Of a stretch of DNA of 64,000 nt, positions 36,850 to 50,045 are shown piece after piece. How positions within the stretch are numbered: position 1 is the stretch's first letter; the number at the start of each line of letters is the position of its first letter. The DNA comes from Flaccisagitta enflata (lineage: Eukaryota > Chaetognatha > Sagittoidea > Aphragmophora), in contig OZ231126.1 of assembly GCA_965153355.1 (NCBI GenBank), forward strand, positions 23,932,001 to 23,996,000. Direction: 5' to 3'. Position numbers and translations under genes: made by a program. Under the pieces are notes generated by a model. It was given only the letters and a program-made list of their open reading frames with translations, did not search any database and was not told the origin of the DNA.

Positions 36850-37421
36850 CAGGCCCGGCCAGAGGGGGGGGTCACCCCCCTCTAAGAAGGGGGGCCCAGG
36901 AAGGCCCCTGAAATGAGAGAGAAATTAAAAAAAAGAAAAAGAAAAGAAAAAAAAGAAGAAAGGAGAAAAAAAAAAGAAGAAGAAAAGAAAAAGAAATGAA
37001 AAAAAAAAAGAAAAGAAAAGAAAATAGAAAAAGAAATAGAGAAAAAAAAGTTTATTTAGTCTATTCAGACAGCCCAGTTAAACAAATTTTGATATGATCA
37101 GCTTTTACCGTTGGACTTTATTAACGCCGGCTCAATGCTACAATTCCATGTCTCATTTTAAAGATACAGTGGATAGTGTTTTTAAATGAGCCCCTAATTC
37201 GACTATTATAAATGTGACAAACAATTCTAATGGGTAGTTATTGTGATCTGGATGAAATTGATGGTATTGAAAGTAAATAAAATATAAAATTAAAGGTATT
37301 ATGTAGAATCTACATAACATGTAGATAAAGATATTTTAGAGATAATGTATGAAGAGGGGGGTTAGGGGGGCCCAGGCAAGGGGGTCAAAGGGGGGGCCCG
37401 CCATTTTTCTGACCGGGCCTG
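36850..37421. mobile_element. hAT-like MITE, 572 bp, with 8-bp target duplication
   Basis: The ends CAGGCCCGGCCAGA and TCTGACCGGGCCTG are inverted repeats with the CAGG start usual for hAT elements. CTTGTGGC flanks both sides (36842-36849 and 37422-37429). The uninterrupted target is present as a paralogous copy at 37687-37694, in the same context (TTTAATCAAGAACAATG, then TACTTCCTTGTGGCTATCTC). The interior is an A/G-rich tract (36915-37047) and AT-rich DNA without a transposase, so the element is non-autonomous. Confidence 0.92.
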
Positions 37422-37449
37422 CTTGTGGCTATCTCTATCTCTTTTAAAG

Positions 37450-37640
<191 letters not shown>

Positions 37641-37740
37641 GCTCAATATGACTCTTTAATCAAGAACAATGAAGCTTTTTTACTTCCTTGTGGCTATCTC
37701 TTTTGGAGGTTTCAGAAAAAAAATGCCGTTCTTAAAAAGT

Positions 37741-37930
37741 CAACAAGGCCGGATACGACGGCTACCATAGTCGCGTGCAGGTGGGCAGGGGTAGTGATGG
37801 AGAAGGTCACTGGGGCGTTTGGGCAGCAGCAGTAAGCACAAAAAGCTTTAAAACACCGAAAAAGTAAAAGGGGGACCAACCGACCGACCGACCGACATAG
37901 CGGGATGTTGAGTCGTGTACACGCAATTAA
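37741..37930 (+). mobile_element. Family A dual-hairpin element, diverged copy
   Basis: Starts CAACAAGGCCGGATACGACG, has GCAGGTGGGCAGGGG, a GACCGACCGACCGACATAGC array and a decayed tail GAGTCGTGTACACGC before ATTAAAAAG. It ends about 15 bp from the splice donor of the exon at 37947. Confidence 0.65.
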
Positions 37931-37946
37931 AAAGTGTAATCCTCAC

Positions 37947-38079
37947 CTATCACTAGGAGTTCCGAATCCGTCCTTGAATTCGATCCATCGTTGTTTACTT
38001 TCAATATCGCCATCTTTGCCCCATACGTGTTTTAACGTTGTTATTGACTGGGGTATTCTTCCTGGTGTCGAGGTGGTCC
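37947..38079 (-). CDS. Fibrinogen-related domain, upstream exon
   Basis: 133-bp exon with acceptor TTTTGCTTGAACAG (AG at 38081-38080) and donor GATAG|GTGAGG (GT at 37946-37945). The encoded segment ends VWGKDGDIESKQRWIEFKDG then FGTPSDR. It corresponds to the part of a fibrinogen domain that reads roughly RxDGSxxFxRxWxxYKxGFG just before FWLGLEKIH. The frame continues into the exon at 36319 to give DRFFWLGLEK. The usual CDM(E/T) and GWT segment that would precede it is not seen, so an exon may be missing or the domain is atypical. Confidence 0.75.
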
Positions 38080-38254
38080 CTGTTCAAGCAAAACTCCGCT
38101 GGCTGTGGTAAAGATTTATACATTGTGCTTTTAAAATAGTTATTTATTAAAGTTACTATATCCGTGGATTTTTTTGCTATCTTTAAAATAGAAAAAGAAT
38201 AAACCCATTTTCAATGCAGATTTTACTAAGTTATATTGACTAATTTGGGATTCC

Positions 38255-38467
38255 ATATTGTTTATTCTTGCCAAATTTCCTTCCATTTGATGGGTTTCAC
38301 TCTATACTTTTGTATTAAGATTTGAAATAACATTTTTTTTGTCACCGCTACATATAGTACTAAGTTCGTAATGGTGGCTCCGAAATTGAAAATTCTATTT
38401 CCGCATTGAACCATATTGTGCGATTTATCAATTGAAAAGAAATTTGCAAGGATTAACAATATTTCTT
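38255..38467. mobile_element. Diverged foldback core related to 4345-4969
   Basis: AATTTCCTTCCATTTGATGG mirrors a decayed TTATCAATTGAAAAGAAATT, around a centre with GTCACCGCTA and TAATGGTGGCTC. The same elements in the same order form the middle of 4345-4969. Confidence 0.6.
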
Positions 38468-38499
38468 CAACTAGGCGGATATTAAGTCGGGATGGCAGA

Positions 38500-38839
38500 A
38501 TTTAGTCCAAAAGAGCAGATTTGTGGTTTGGGGGGCGGGCTTGAGGCCTTGAGGCCTGAATTGATTTGAGGCCTAGAGGGCAGATTTGAGGTCTGGAGGG
38601 CGGATTTGAGGTCTTGAGAGCAGAATTTAGCTCTCAAGGGCTAAATTGAGGTCTGAAAGGGCTTATTTGAGGGCTCAGAGGGCCAAAATCAGGCCTAAGA
38701 CTGCAGACTTGAGGCTCCAATGGCCAAGGGGGGGGGGACGGAAGGACGGAAGGATGAACGTACGGAAGGACGGATGGACGGACGTCTCGAAATCTCCCCC
38801 TGTGTCCTACAGGACATCGGCCCTTTGGGGCCGCTGCCC
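38500..38839 (+). mobile_element. Family B element, right end with TTGAGGCC minisatellite
   Basis: A degenerate repeat of TTGAGGCCTGAATTGA-type units (about 38525-38715), then GACGGAAGGACGG units. The right end CCTGTGTCCTACAGGACATC, then CTTTGGGGCCGCTGCCC at 38823-38839, matches 8939-8995 and 24698-24732. No left inverted end is visible, so the copy is truncated or decayed. Confidence 0.65.
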
Positions 38840-39009
38840 AAAAAACGAGTCTTCACAACTCTGCATTAAAAATATATAAAGAAACCCTTTCTTGAATCTT
38901 CTCTCTGTCTCCCCGTTTCTCAGCTCTACGTCCCGCCCTGAGGAGACCCGCCTGTGAGACCCCAAATCAGACTTCCAGTACTTGAATCATGGATCATTGA
39001 ACGAACTCG

Positions 39010-39077
39010 TTACCCAACCGACCGACCAACCGACAGATGGACACAGCCAGTTATAGAGGTGCTTTGTCGCACCTAAA
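39010..39077 (+). mobile_element. Family A 3' end, GGTGC hairpin subfamily
   Basis: CGTTACCCAACCGACCGACC, then GTTATAGAGGTGCTTTGTCG and CACCTAAAAA. Same stem type as 35465-35537. Confidence 0.7.
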
Positions 39078-39216
39078 AAGCATGAAAAGCATATTTCTAG
39101 TCGGCCTAGAGTCTGATGAACTTTCATCTGTCCATACTCCATACACACTACTATATAATATAATGGTGGGCAAATCAAGCTCTATATTAGACATCTGGCA
39201 AAATACGTACTGCTGT

Positions 39217-42200
39217 AGACTGTTAGGAATAGGCCCGGCCGTGGGCGGCGACCAACGGCAGATTATGGCACTTTCTCAGGAGCCTTGCTATTTTGTTTTC
39301 TGAACCAAAACTGGTGCAGAGACCCCCAAAAGGCCAAGAAATGGTTTGATTACCAGAAAAAAAACCAAAGTGGCCCTAGATTACATCTAAATGTACATTT
39401 TTTTACTTGTTTATGCTATCAACAACTATGAAAAGAAATATAAGGAAAAAGTGTTGAAATTGGCTAAAATTGATTTTAAAAATTCCTGACCGCGTAGAAG
39501 TTTCTCTAAAGTGGCTAAATCATCTCTAACATCAATTCTGAGCATAATTAAGCCCTTTTTTGAACCTCAAATAACCTACTTAGTCTGTATTGGATGAATT
39601 TTAACAGCCAGAACTGCGTAATAGAATCACATATTTCACACTGTTTAGGCTCAAAATCCTCAAAAATCTGTATTTGACCCAACAAATTGTTATTTTATTG
39701 CATCAGCAATGGCCCTCCAATGAAGATCCACAAAAAAAATCAACTCAATAACTCAAACCCTTTGCCCTTCAAGGAAAAAACACATGTACCCAAATCTGGT
39801 CTCTGCTCGCTTCCTAACATCCTTATAAGAAGCAACCCTGTACTTAGTTAACTTTGTTAGGTCATTATCTGCTAATGGAGAATAGTTTTTGAGGAAAATA
39901 AGTGCTTATTTGAAAGATCTTTTCGAGTACTTTCATCTGAAAAAAAGAGCTAACTACTATCTCTCTCCGATAAAAAGTTATTGGCTCTCAAAGATGACAC
40001 CTTCTGGAAGCCTCCGATTTTCAAGATTGTCAAAAAATGGCTATAATGGGCCTATTTCAAGCCCTAAAAATACCTTAAAGCATTTAGTTTTTGGCCCAAA
40101 TTTGATTTTTTATCACACGGGAGAATTAGCTAATTCCATTGATAAATAAGCAAAAAATCAAGAAATTCATATTTTGATTAATTTTCCCTCTAATAAGACT
40201 GTTAGGAATAGGCCCGGCTGTGGGCGGCGACCAACGGCAGATTATGGCACTTTCTCAGGAGCCTTGCTATTTTGTTTTCTGAACCAAAACTGGTACAGAG
40301 ACCCCCAAAAGGCCAGGAAATGGTTTGATTACCAGAAAAAAACCAAAGTGGCCCTAGATTACATCTAAATGTACATTTTTTTACTTGTTTATGCTATCAA
40401 CAACTATGAAAAGAAATATAAGGAAAAAGTGTTGAAATTGGCTAAAATTGATTTTAAAAATTCCTGACCGCGTAGAAGTTTCTCCAAAGTGGCTAAATCA
40501 TCTCTAACATCAATTCTGAGCATAATTAAGCCCTTTTTTGAACCTCAAATAACCTACTTAGTCTGTATTGGATGAATTTTAACAGCCAGAACTGCGTAAT
40601 AGAATCACATATTTCACACTGTTTAGGCTCAAAATCCTCAAAAATCTGTATTTGACCCAACAAATTGTTATTTTATTGCATCAGCAATGGCCCTCCAATG
40701 AAGATCCAAAAAAAAAATCAACTCAATAACTCAAACCCTTTGCCCTTCAAGGAAAAAACACATGTACCCAAATCTGGTCTCTGCTCCCTTCCTAACATCC
40801 TTATAAGAAGCAACCCTGTACTTAGTTAACTTTGTTAGGTCATTATCTGCTAATGGAGAGTAGTTTTTGAGGAAAGTCAGTGCTTATTTGAAAGATCTTT
40901 TCGAGTACTTTCATCTGAAAAAAAGAGCTAACTACTATCTCTCTCCGATAAAAAGTTATTGGCTCTCAAAGATGACACCTTCTGGAAGCCTCCGATTTTC
41001 AAGATTGTCAAAAAATGGCTATAATGGGCCTATTTCAAGCCCTAAAAATACCTTAAAGCATTTAGTTTTTGGCCCAAATTTGATTTTTTATCACACGGGA
41101 GAATTAGCTAATTCCATTGATAAATAAGCAAAAAATCAAGAAATTCATATTTTGATTAATTTTCCCTCTAATAAGACTGTTAGGAATAGGCCCGGCTGTG
41201 GGCGGCGACCAACGGCAGATTATGGCACTTTCTCAGGAGCCTTGCTATTTTGTTTTCTGAACCAAAACTGGTGCAGAGACCCCCAAAAGGCCAAGAAATG
41301 GTTTGATTACCAGAAAAAAACCAAAGTGGCCCTAGATTACATCTAAATGTACATTTTTTTACTTGTTTATGCTATCAACAACTATGAAAAGAAATATAAG
41401 GAAAAAGTGTTGAAATTGGCTAAAATTGATTTTAAAAATTCCTGACCGCGTAGAAGTTTCTCCAAAGTGGCTAAATCATCTCTAACATCAATTCTGAGCA
41501 TAATTAAGCCCTTTTTTGAACCTCAAATAACCTACTTAGTCTGTATTGGATGAATTTTAACAGCCAGAACTGCGTAATAGAATCACATATTTCACACTGT
41601 TTAGGCTCAAAATCCTCAAAAATCTGTATTTGACCCAACAAATTGTTATTTTATTGCATCAGCAATGGCCCTCCAATGAAGATCCAAACAAAAAATCAAC
41701 TCAATAACTCAAACCCTTTGCCCTTCAAGGAAAAAACACATGTACCCAAATCTGGTCTCTGCTCCCTTCCTAACATCCTTATAAGAAGCAACCCTGTACT
41801 TAGTTAACTTTGTTAGGTCATTATCTGCTAATGGAGAGTAGTTTTTGAGGAAAGTCAGTGCTTATTTGAAAGATCTTTTCGAGTACTTTCATCTGAAAAA
41901 AAGAGCTAACTACTATCTCTCTCCGATAAAAAGTTATTGGCTCTCAAAGATGACACCTTCTGGAAGCCTCCGATTTTCAAGATTGTCAAAAAATGGCTAT
42001 AATGGGCCTATTTCAAGCCCTAAAAATACCTTAAAGCATTTAGTTTTTGGCCCAAATTTGATTTTTTATCACACGGGAGAATTAGAAATAGCTAATTCCA
42101 TTGATAAATAAGAAAAAAATCAAGAAATTCATATTTTGATTAATTTTCCCTCTAATAAGACTGTTAGGAATAGGCCCGGCTGTGGGCGGCGACCAACGGC

Positions 42201-45200
42201 AGATTATGGCACTTTCTCAGGAGCCTTGCTATTTTGTTTTCTGAACCAAAACTGGTACAGAGACCCCCAAAAGGCCAGGAAATGGTTTGATTACCAGAAA
42301 AAAACCAAAGTGGCCCTAGATTACATCTAAATGTACATTTTTTTACTTGTTTATGCTATCAACAACTATGAAAAGAAATATAAGGAAAAAGTGTTGAAAT
42401 TGGCTAAAATTGATTTTAAAAATTCCTGACCGCGTAGAAGTTTCTCCAAAGTGGCTAAATCATCTCTAACATCAATTCTGAGCATAATTAAGCCCTTTTT
42501 TGAACCTCAAATAACCTACTTAGTCTGTATTGGATGAATTTTAACAGCCAGAACTGCGTAATAGAATCACATATTTCACACTGTTTAGGCTCAAAATCCT
42601 CAAAAATCTGTATTTGACCCAACAAATTGTTATTTTATTGCATCAGCAATGGCCCTCCAATGAAGATCCAAACAAAAAATCAACTCAATAACTCAAACCC
42701 TTTGCCCTTCAAGGAAAAAACACATGTACCCAAATCTGGTCTCTGCTCCCTTCCTAACATCCTTATAAGAAGCAACCCTGTACTTAGTTAACTTTGTTAG
42801 GTCATTATCTGCTAATGGAGAGTAGTTTTTGAGGAAAGTCAGTGCTTATTTGAAAGATCTTTTCGAGTACTTTCATCTGAAAAAAAGAGCTAACTACTAT
42901 CTCTCTCCGATAAAAAGTTATTGGCTCTCAAAGATGACACCTTCTGGAAGCCTCCGATTTTCAAGATTGTCAAAAAATGGCTATAATGGGCCTATTTCAA
43001 GCCCTAAAAATACCTTAAAGCATTTAGTTTTTGGCCCAAATTTGATTTTTTATCACACGGGAGAATTAGAAATAGCTAATTCCATTGATAAATAAGAAAA
43101 AAATCAAGAAATTCATATTTTGATTAATTTTCCCTCTAATAAGACTGTTAGGAATAGGCCCGGCTGTGGGCGGCGACCAACGGCAGATTATGGCACTTTC
43201 TCAGGAGCCTTGCTATTTTGTTTTCTGAACCAAAACTGGTACAGAGACCCCCAAAAGGCCAGGAAATGGTTTGATTACCAGAAAAAAACCAAAGTGGCCC
43301 TAGATTACATCTAAATGTACATTTTTTTACTTGTTTATGCTATCAACAACTATGAAAAGAAATATAAGGAAAAAGTGTTGAAATTGGCTAAAATTGATTT
43401 TAAAAATTCCTGACCGCGTAGAAGTTTCTCCAAAGTGGCTAAATCATCTCTAACATCAATTCTGAGCATAATTAAGCCCTTTTTTGAACCTCAAATAACC
43501 TACTTAGTCTGTATTGGATGAATTTTAACAGCCAGAACTGCGTAATAGAATCACATATTTCACACTGTTTAGGCTCAAAATCCTCAAAAATCTGTATTTG
43601 ACCCAACAAATTGTTATTTTATTGCATCAGCAATGGCCCTCCAATGAAGATCCACAAAAAAAATCAACTCAATAACTCAAACCCTTTGCCCTTCAAGGAA
43701 AAAACACATGTACCCAAATCTGGTCTCTGCTCGCTTCCTAACATCCTTATAAGAAGCAACCCTGTACTTAGTTAACTTTGTTAGGTCATTATCTGCTAAT
43801 GGAGAGTAGTTTTTGAGGAAAGTCAGTGCTTATTTGAAAGATCTTTTCGAGTACTTTCATCTGAAAAAAAGAGCTAACTACTATCTCTCTCCGATAAAAA
43901 GTTATTGGCTCTCAAAGATGACACCTTCTGGAAGCCTCCGATTTTCAAGATTGTCAAAAAATGGCTATAATGGGCCTATTTCAAGCCCTAAAAATACCTT
44001 AAAGCATTTAGTTTTTGGCCCAAATTTGATTTTTTATCACACGGGAGAATTAGAAATAGCTAATTCCATTGATAAATAAGAAAAAAATCAAGAAATTCAT
44101 ATTTTGATTAATTTTCCCTCTAATAAGACTGTTAGGAATAGGCCCGGCTGTGGGCGGCGACCAACGGCAGATTATGGCACTTTCTCAGGAGCCTTGCTAT
44201 TTTGTTTTCTGAACCAAAACTGGTACAGAGACCCCCAAAAGGCCAGGAAATGGTTTGATTACCAGAAAAAAACCAAAGTGGCCCTAGATTACATCTAAAT
44301 GTACATTTTTTTACTTGTTTATGCTATCAACAACTATGAAAAGAAATATAAGGAAAAAGTGTTGAAATTGGCTAAAATTGATTTTAAAAATTCCTGACCG
44401 CGTAGAAGTTTCTCCAAAGTGGCTAAATCATCTCTAACATCAATTCTGAGCATAATTAAGCCCTTTTTTGAACCTCAAATAACCTACTTAGTCTGTATTG
44501 GATGAATTTTAACAGCCAGAACTGCGTAATAGAATCACATATTTCACACTGTTTAGGCTCAAAATCCTCAAAAATCTGTATTTGACCCAACAAATTGTTA
44601 TTTTATTGCATCAGCAATGGCCCTCCAATGAAGATCCACAAAAAAAATCAACTCAATAACTCAAACCCTTTGCCCTTCAAGGAAAAAACACATGTACCCA
44701 AATCTGGTCTCTGCTCCCTTCCTAACATCCTTATAAGAAGCAACCCTGTACTTAGTTAACTTTGTTAGGTCATTATCTGCTAATGGAGAGTAGTTTTTGA
44801 GGAAAGTCAGTGCTTATTTGAAAGATCTTTTTGAGTACTTTCATCTGAAAAAAAGAGCTAACTACTATCTCTCTCCGATAAAAAGTTATTGGCTCTCAAA
44901 GATGACACCTTCTGGAAGCCTCCGATTTTCAAGATTGTCAAAAATGGCTATAATGGGCCTATTTCAAGCCCTAAAAATACCTTAAAGCATTTAGTTTTTG
45001 GCCCAAATTTGATTTTTTATCACACGGGAGAATTAGCTAATTCCATTGATAAATAAGCAAAAAATCAAGAAATTCATATTTTGATTAATTTTCCCTCTAA
45101 TAAGACTGTTAGGAATAGGCCCGGCTGTGGGCGGCGACCAACGGCAGATTATGGCACTTTCTCAGGAGCCTTGCTATTTTGTTTTCTGAACCAAAACTGG

Positions 45201-48200
45201 TACAGAGACCCCCAAAAGGCCAGGAAATGGTTTGATTACCAGAAAAAAACCAAAGTGGCCCTAGATTACATCTAAATGTACATTTTTTTACTTGTTTATG
45301 CTATCAACAACTATGAAAAGAAATATAAGGAAAAAGTGTTGAAATTGGCTAAAATTGATTTTAAAAATTCCTGACCGCGTAGAAGTTTCTCCAAAGTGGC
45401 TAAATCATCTCTAACATCAATTCTGAGCATAATTAAGCCCTTTTTTGAACCTCAAATAACCTACTTAGTCTGTATTGGATGAATTTTAACAGCCAGAACT
45501 GCGTAATAGAATCACATATTTCACACTGTTTAGGCTCAAAATCCTCAAAAATCTGTATTTGACCCAACAAATTGTTATTTTATTGCATCAGCAATGGCCC
45601 TCCAATGAAGATCCAAACAAAAAATCAACTCAATAACTCAAACCCTTTGCCCTTCAAGGAAAAAACACATGTACCCAAATCTGGTCTCTGCTCCCTTCCT
45701 AACATCCTTATAAGAAGCAACCCTGTACTTAGTTAACTTTGTTAGGTCATTATCTGCTAATGGAGAGTAGTTTTTGAGGAAAGTCAGTGCTTATTTGAAA
45801 GATCTTTTCGAGTACTTTCATCTGAAAAAAAGAGCTAACTACTATCTCTCTCCGATAAAAAGTTATTGGCTCTCAAAGATGACACCTTCTGGAAGCCTCC
45901 GATTTTCAAGATTGTCAAAAAATGGCTATAATGGGCCTATTTCAAGCCCTAAAAATACCTTAAAGCATTTAGTTTTTGGCCCAAATTTGATTTTTTATCA
46001 CACGGGAGAATTAGAAATAGCTAATTCCATTGATAAATAAGAAAAAAATCAAGAAATTCATATTTTGATTAATTTTCCCTCTAATAAGACTGTTAGGAAT
46101 AGGCCCGGCTGTGGGCGGCGACCAACGGCAGATTATGGCACTTTCTCAGGAGCCTTGCTATTTTGTTTTCTGAACCAAAACTGGTACAGAGACCCCCAAA
46201 AGGCCAGGAAATGGTTTGATTACCAGAAAAAAACCAAAGTGGCCCTAGATTACATCTAAATGTACATTTTTTTACTTGTTTATGCTATCAACAACTATGA
46301 AAAGAAATATAAGGAAAAAGTGTTGAAATTGGCTAAAATTGATTTTAAAAATTCCTGACCGCGTAGAAGTTTCTCCAAAGTGGCTAAATCATCTCTAACA
46401 TCAATTCTGAGCATAATTAAGCCCTTTTTTGAACCTCAAATAACCTACTTAGTCTGTATTGGATGAATTTTAACAGCCAGAACTGCGTAATAGAATCACA
46501 TATTTCACACTGTTTAGGCTCAAAATCCTCAAAAATCTGTATTTGACCCAACAAATTGTTATTTTATTGCATCAGCAATGGCCCTCCAATGAAGATCCAC
46601 AAAAAAAATCAACTCAATAACTCAAACCCTTTGCCCTTCAAGGAAAAAACACATGTACCCAAATCTGGTCTCTGCTCCCTTCCTAACATCCTTATAAGAA
46701 GCAACCCTGTACTTAGTTAACTTTGTTAGGTCATTATCTGCTAATGGAGAGTAGTTTTTGAGGAAAGTCAGTGCTTATTTGAAAGATCTTTTCGAGTACT
46801 TTCATCTGAAAAAAAGAGCTAACTACTATCTCTCTCCGATAAAAAGTTATTGGCTCTCAAAGATGACACCTTCTGGAAGCCTCCGATTTTCAAGATTGTC
46901 AAAAAATGGCTATAATGGGCCTATTTCAAGCCCTAAAAATACCTTAAAGCATTTAGTTTTTGGCCCAAATTTGATTTTTTATCACACGGGAGAATTAGAA
47001 ATAGCTAATTCCATTGATAAATAAGAAAAAAATCAAGAAATTCATATTTTGATTAATTTTCCCTCTAATAAGACTGTTAGGAATAGGCCCGGCTGTGGGC
47101 GGCGACCAACGGCAGATTATGGCACTTTCTCAGGAGCCTTGCTATTTTGTTTTCTGAACCAAAACTGGTACAGAGACCCCCAAAAGGCCAGGAAATGGTT
47201 TGATTACCAGAAAAAAACCAAAGTGGCCCTAGATTACATCTAAATGTACATTTTTTTACTTGTTTATGCTATCAACAACTATGAAAAGAAATATAAGGAA
47301 AAAGTGTTGAAATTGGCTAAAATTGATTTTAAAAATTCCTGACCGCGTAGAAGTTTCTCCAAAGTGGCTAAATCATCTCTAACATCAATTCTGAGCATAA
47401 TTAAGCCCTTTTTTGAACCTCAAATAACCTACTTAGTCTGTATTGGATGAATTTTAACAGCCAGAACTGCGTAATAGAATCACATATTTCACACTGTTTA
47501 GGCTCAAAATCCTCAAAAATCTGTATTTGACCCAACAAATTGTTATTTTATTGCATCAGCAATGGCCCTCCAATGAAGATCCACAAAAAAATCAACTCAA
47601 TAACTCAAACCCTTTGCCCTTCAAGGAAAAAACACATGTACCCAAATCTGGTCTCTGCTCGCTTCCTAACATCCTTATAAGAAGCAACCCTGTACTTAGT
47701 TAACTTTGTTAGGTCATTATCTGCTAATGGAGAATAGTTTTTGAGGAAAATCAGTGCTTATTTGAAAGATCTTTTCGAGTACTTTCATCTGAAAAAAAGA
47801 GCTAACTACTATCTCTCTCCGATAAAAAGTTATTGGCTCTCAAAGATGACACCTTCTGGAAGCCTCCGATTTTCAAGATTGTCAAAAAATGGCTATAATG
47901 GGCCTATTTCAAGCCCTAAAAATACCTTAAAGCATTTAGTTTTTGGCCCAAATTTGATTTTTTATCACAGGGAAGAATTAGAAATAGCTAATTCCATTGA
48001 TAAATAAGAAAAAAATCAAGAAATTCATATTTTGATTAATTTTCCCTCTAATAAGACTGTTAGGAATAGGCCCGGCTGTGGGCGGCGACCAACGGCAGAT
48101 TATGGCACTTTCTCAGGAGCCTTGCTATTTTGTTTTCTGAACCAAAACTGGTACAGAGACCCCCAAAAGGCCAGGAAATGGTTTGATTACCAGAAAAAAA

Positions 48201-49643
48201 CCAAAGTGGCCCTAGATTACATCTAAATGTACATTTTTTTACTTGTTTATGCTATCAACAACTATGAAAAGAAATATAAGGAAAAAGTGTTGAAATTGGC
48301 TAAAATTGATTTTAAAAATTCCTGACCGCGTAGAAGTTTCTCTAAAGTGGCTAAATCATCTCTAACATCAATTCTGAGCATAATTAAGCCCTTTTTTGAA
48401 CCTCAAATAACCTATTTAGTCTGTATTGGATGAATTTTAACAGCCAAAACTGCTTAATAGAATCACATATTTCACACTGTTTAGGCTCAAAATCCTCAAA
48501 AATCTGTATTTGACCCAACAAATTGTTATTTTATTGCATCAGCAATGGCCCTCCAATGAAGATCCACAAAAAAAATCAACTCAATAACTCAAACCCTTTG
48601 CCCTTCAAGGAAAAAACACATGTACCCAAATCTGGTCTCTGCTCGCTTCCTAACATCCTTATAAGAAGCAACCCTGTACTTAGTTAACTTTGTTAGGTCA
48701 TTATCTGCTAATGGAGAATAGTTTTTGAGGAAAATCAGTGCTTATTTGAAAGATCTTTTCGAGCACTTTCATCTGAAAAAAAGAGCTAACTACTATCTCT
48801 CTCCGATAAAAAGTTATTGGCTCTCAAAGATGACACCTTCTGGAAGCCTCCGATTTTCAAGATTGTCAAAAAATGGCTATAATGGGCCTATTTCAAGCCC
48901 TAAAAATACCTTAAAGCATTTAGTTTTTGGCCCAAATTTGATTTTTTATCACACGAGAGAATTAGAAATAGCTAATTCCATTGATAAATAAGAAAAAAAT
49001 CAAGAAATTCATATTTTGATTAATTTTCCCTCTAATAAGACTGTTAGGAATAGGCCCGGCTGTGGGCGGCGACCAACGGCAGATTATGGCACTTTCTCAG
49101 GAGCCTTGCTATTTTGTTTTCTGAACCAAAACTGGTACAGAGACCCCCAAAAGGCCAGGAAATGGTTTGATTACCAGAAAAAAACCAAAGTGGCCCTAGA
49201 TTACATCTAAATGTACATTTTTTTACTTGTTTATGCTATCAACAACTATGAAAAGAAATATAAGGAAAAAGTGTTGAAATTGGCTAAAATTGATTTTAAA
49301 AATTCCTGACCGCGTAGAAGTTTCTCTAAAGTGGCTAAATCATCTCTAACATCAATTCTGAGCATAATTAAGCCCTTTTTTGAACCTCAAATAACCTATT
49401 TAGTCTGTATTGGATGAATTTTAACAGCCAAAACTGCTTAATAGAATCACATATTTCACACTGTTTAGGCTCAAAATCCTCAAAAATCTGTATTTGACCC
49501 AACAAATTGTTATTTTATTGCATCAGCAATGGCCCTCCAATGAAGATCCACAAAAAAAATCAACTCAATAACTCAAACCCTTTGCCCTTCAAGGAAAAAA
49601 CACATGTACCCAAATCTGGTCTCTGCTCGCTTCCTAACATCCT
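39217..49643 (+). repeat. Satellite array: about 10.6 tandem copies of a 977-984-bp unit
   Basis: Unit starts (GACTGTTAGGAATAGGCCCG) fall at 39218, 40197, 41175, 42159, 43143, 44127, 45104, 46088, 47072, 48055 and 49039; the last copy stops at 49643. Copies are nearly identical. A 6-bp indel (GAAATA, in TTAGAAATAGCTAATTCC) separates short units 1, 2 and 6 from the rest. Diagnostic sites group the edge units: CTCGCTTCC in units 1, 5, 9, 10 and 11 and CTCCCTTCC in the others. Two recurring frames of 88 and 64 codons have only TTG and ATT starts and are not believable genes. Monomer size and homogeneity fit a young satellite or a recently amplified locus. Confidence 0.97.
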
Positions 49644-49660
49644 GTAAGTTCATCAATAAC

Positions 49661-49843
49661 CTGATCCCTGCATGATCTTCTTTTTTATTTCCTCGAGACG
49701 TTCTCCCGTCCTCGCTTCCGTTTCATTCATTCGATCTTCCAGTTGATTCAAACGTTCTTGAAGTCCATCAAAACGTTCCTTCATCTGACTGTTGGTCTCG
49801 TTCAACCGAATCTCCATGGATCCAAACCGATCTTCAAGTTGTC
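49661..49843 (-). CDS. Coiled-coil exon 2 of the putative coiled-coil/fibrinogen-domain gene
   Basis: 183 bp, 61 codons with phase-1 ends. The acceptor is a long (CT)n tract followed directly by CAG (AG at 49845-49844). The product is strongly heptad-like: QLEDRFGSMEIRLNETNSQM, then further ERFDGLQERLNQLEDRMNE repeats and a Lys/Glu-rich end. The only GT near the end is CAG|GTTATT (GT at 49660-49659), a weak donor just before an in-frame TGA at 49653-49655. If that donor is used, phase 1 matches the exon at 38079 (G + GG). If it is not, this is the last exon of a separate small coiled-coil gene. Confidence 0.65.

Positions 49844-49845
<2 letters not shown>

Positions 49846-49926
<81 letters not shown>
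49846..49926 (-). repeat. (GA)n on plus / (CT)n on minus, forming the polypyrimidine tract of a splice acceptor
   Basis: 80-bp dinucleotide tract within the 202-bp intron 49844-50045. It abuts the AG of the predicted acceptor, so the microsatellite itself supplies the pyrimidine tract. Confidence 0.85.
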
Positions 49927-49929
<3 letters not shown>

Positions 49930-50045
49930 CAGCTCGTAAACAAGCTCCTCCGCGTATACGTGTACGTGCGCGTGTACGTGTGTGCGTACCTCAGGACGTA
50001 TGCGTGTGTAAATGAATAAAAGGGACTCGTACCATGGTGCGCTAC

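Noticed and set aside
39889-49210. Recurring 88-codon and 64-codon frames in every satellite unit
   Set aside because: Their conservation follows from near-identical repeat units. The starts would be TTG and ATT, no domain is recognisable, and one unit (44797-44985) is frameshifted by a single base with no other change.
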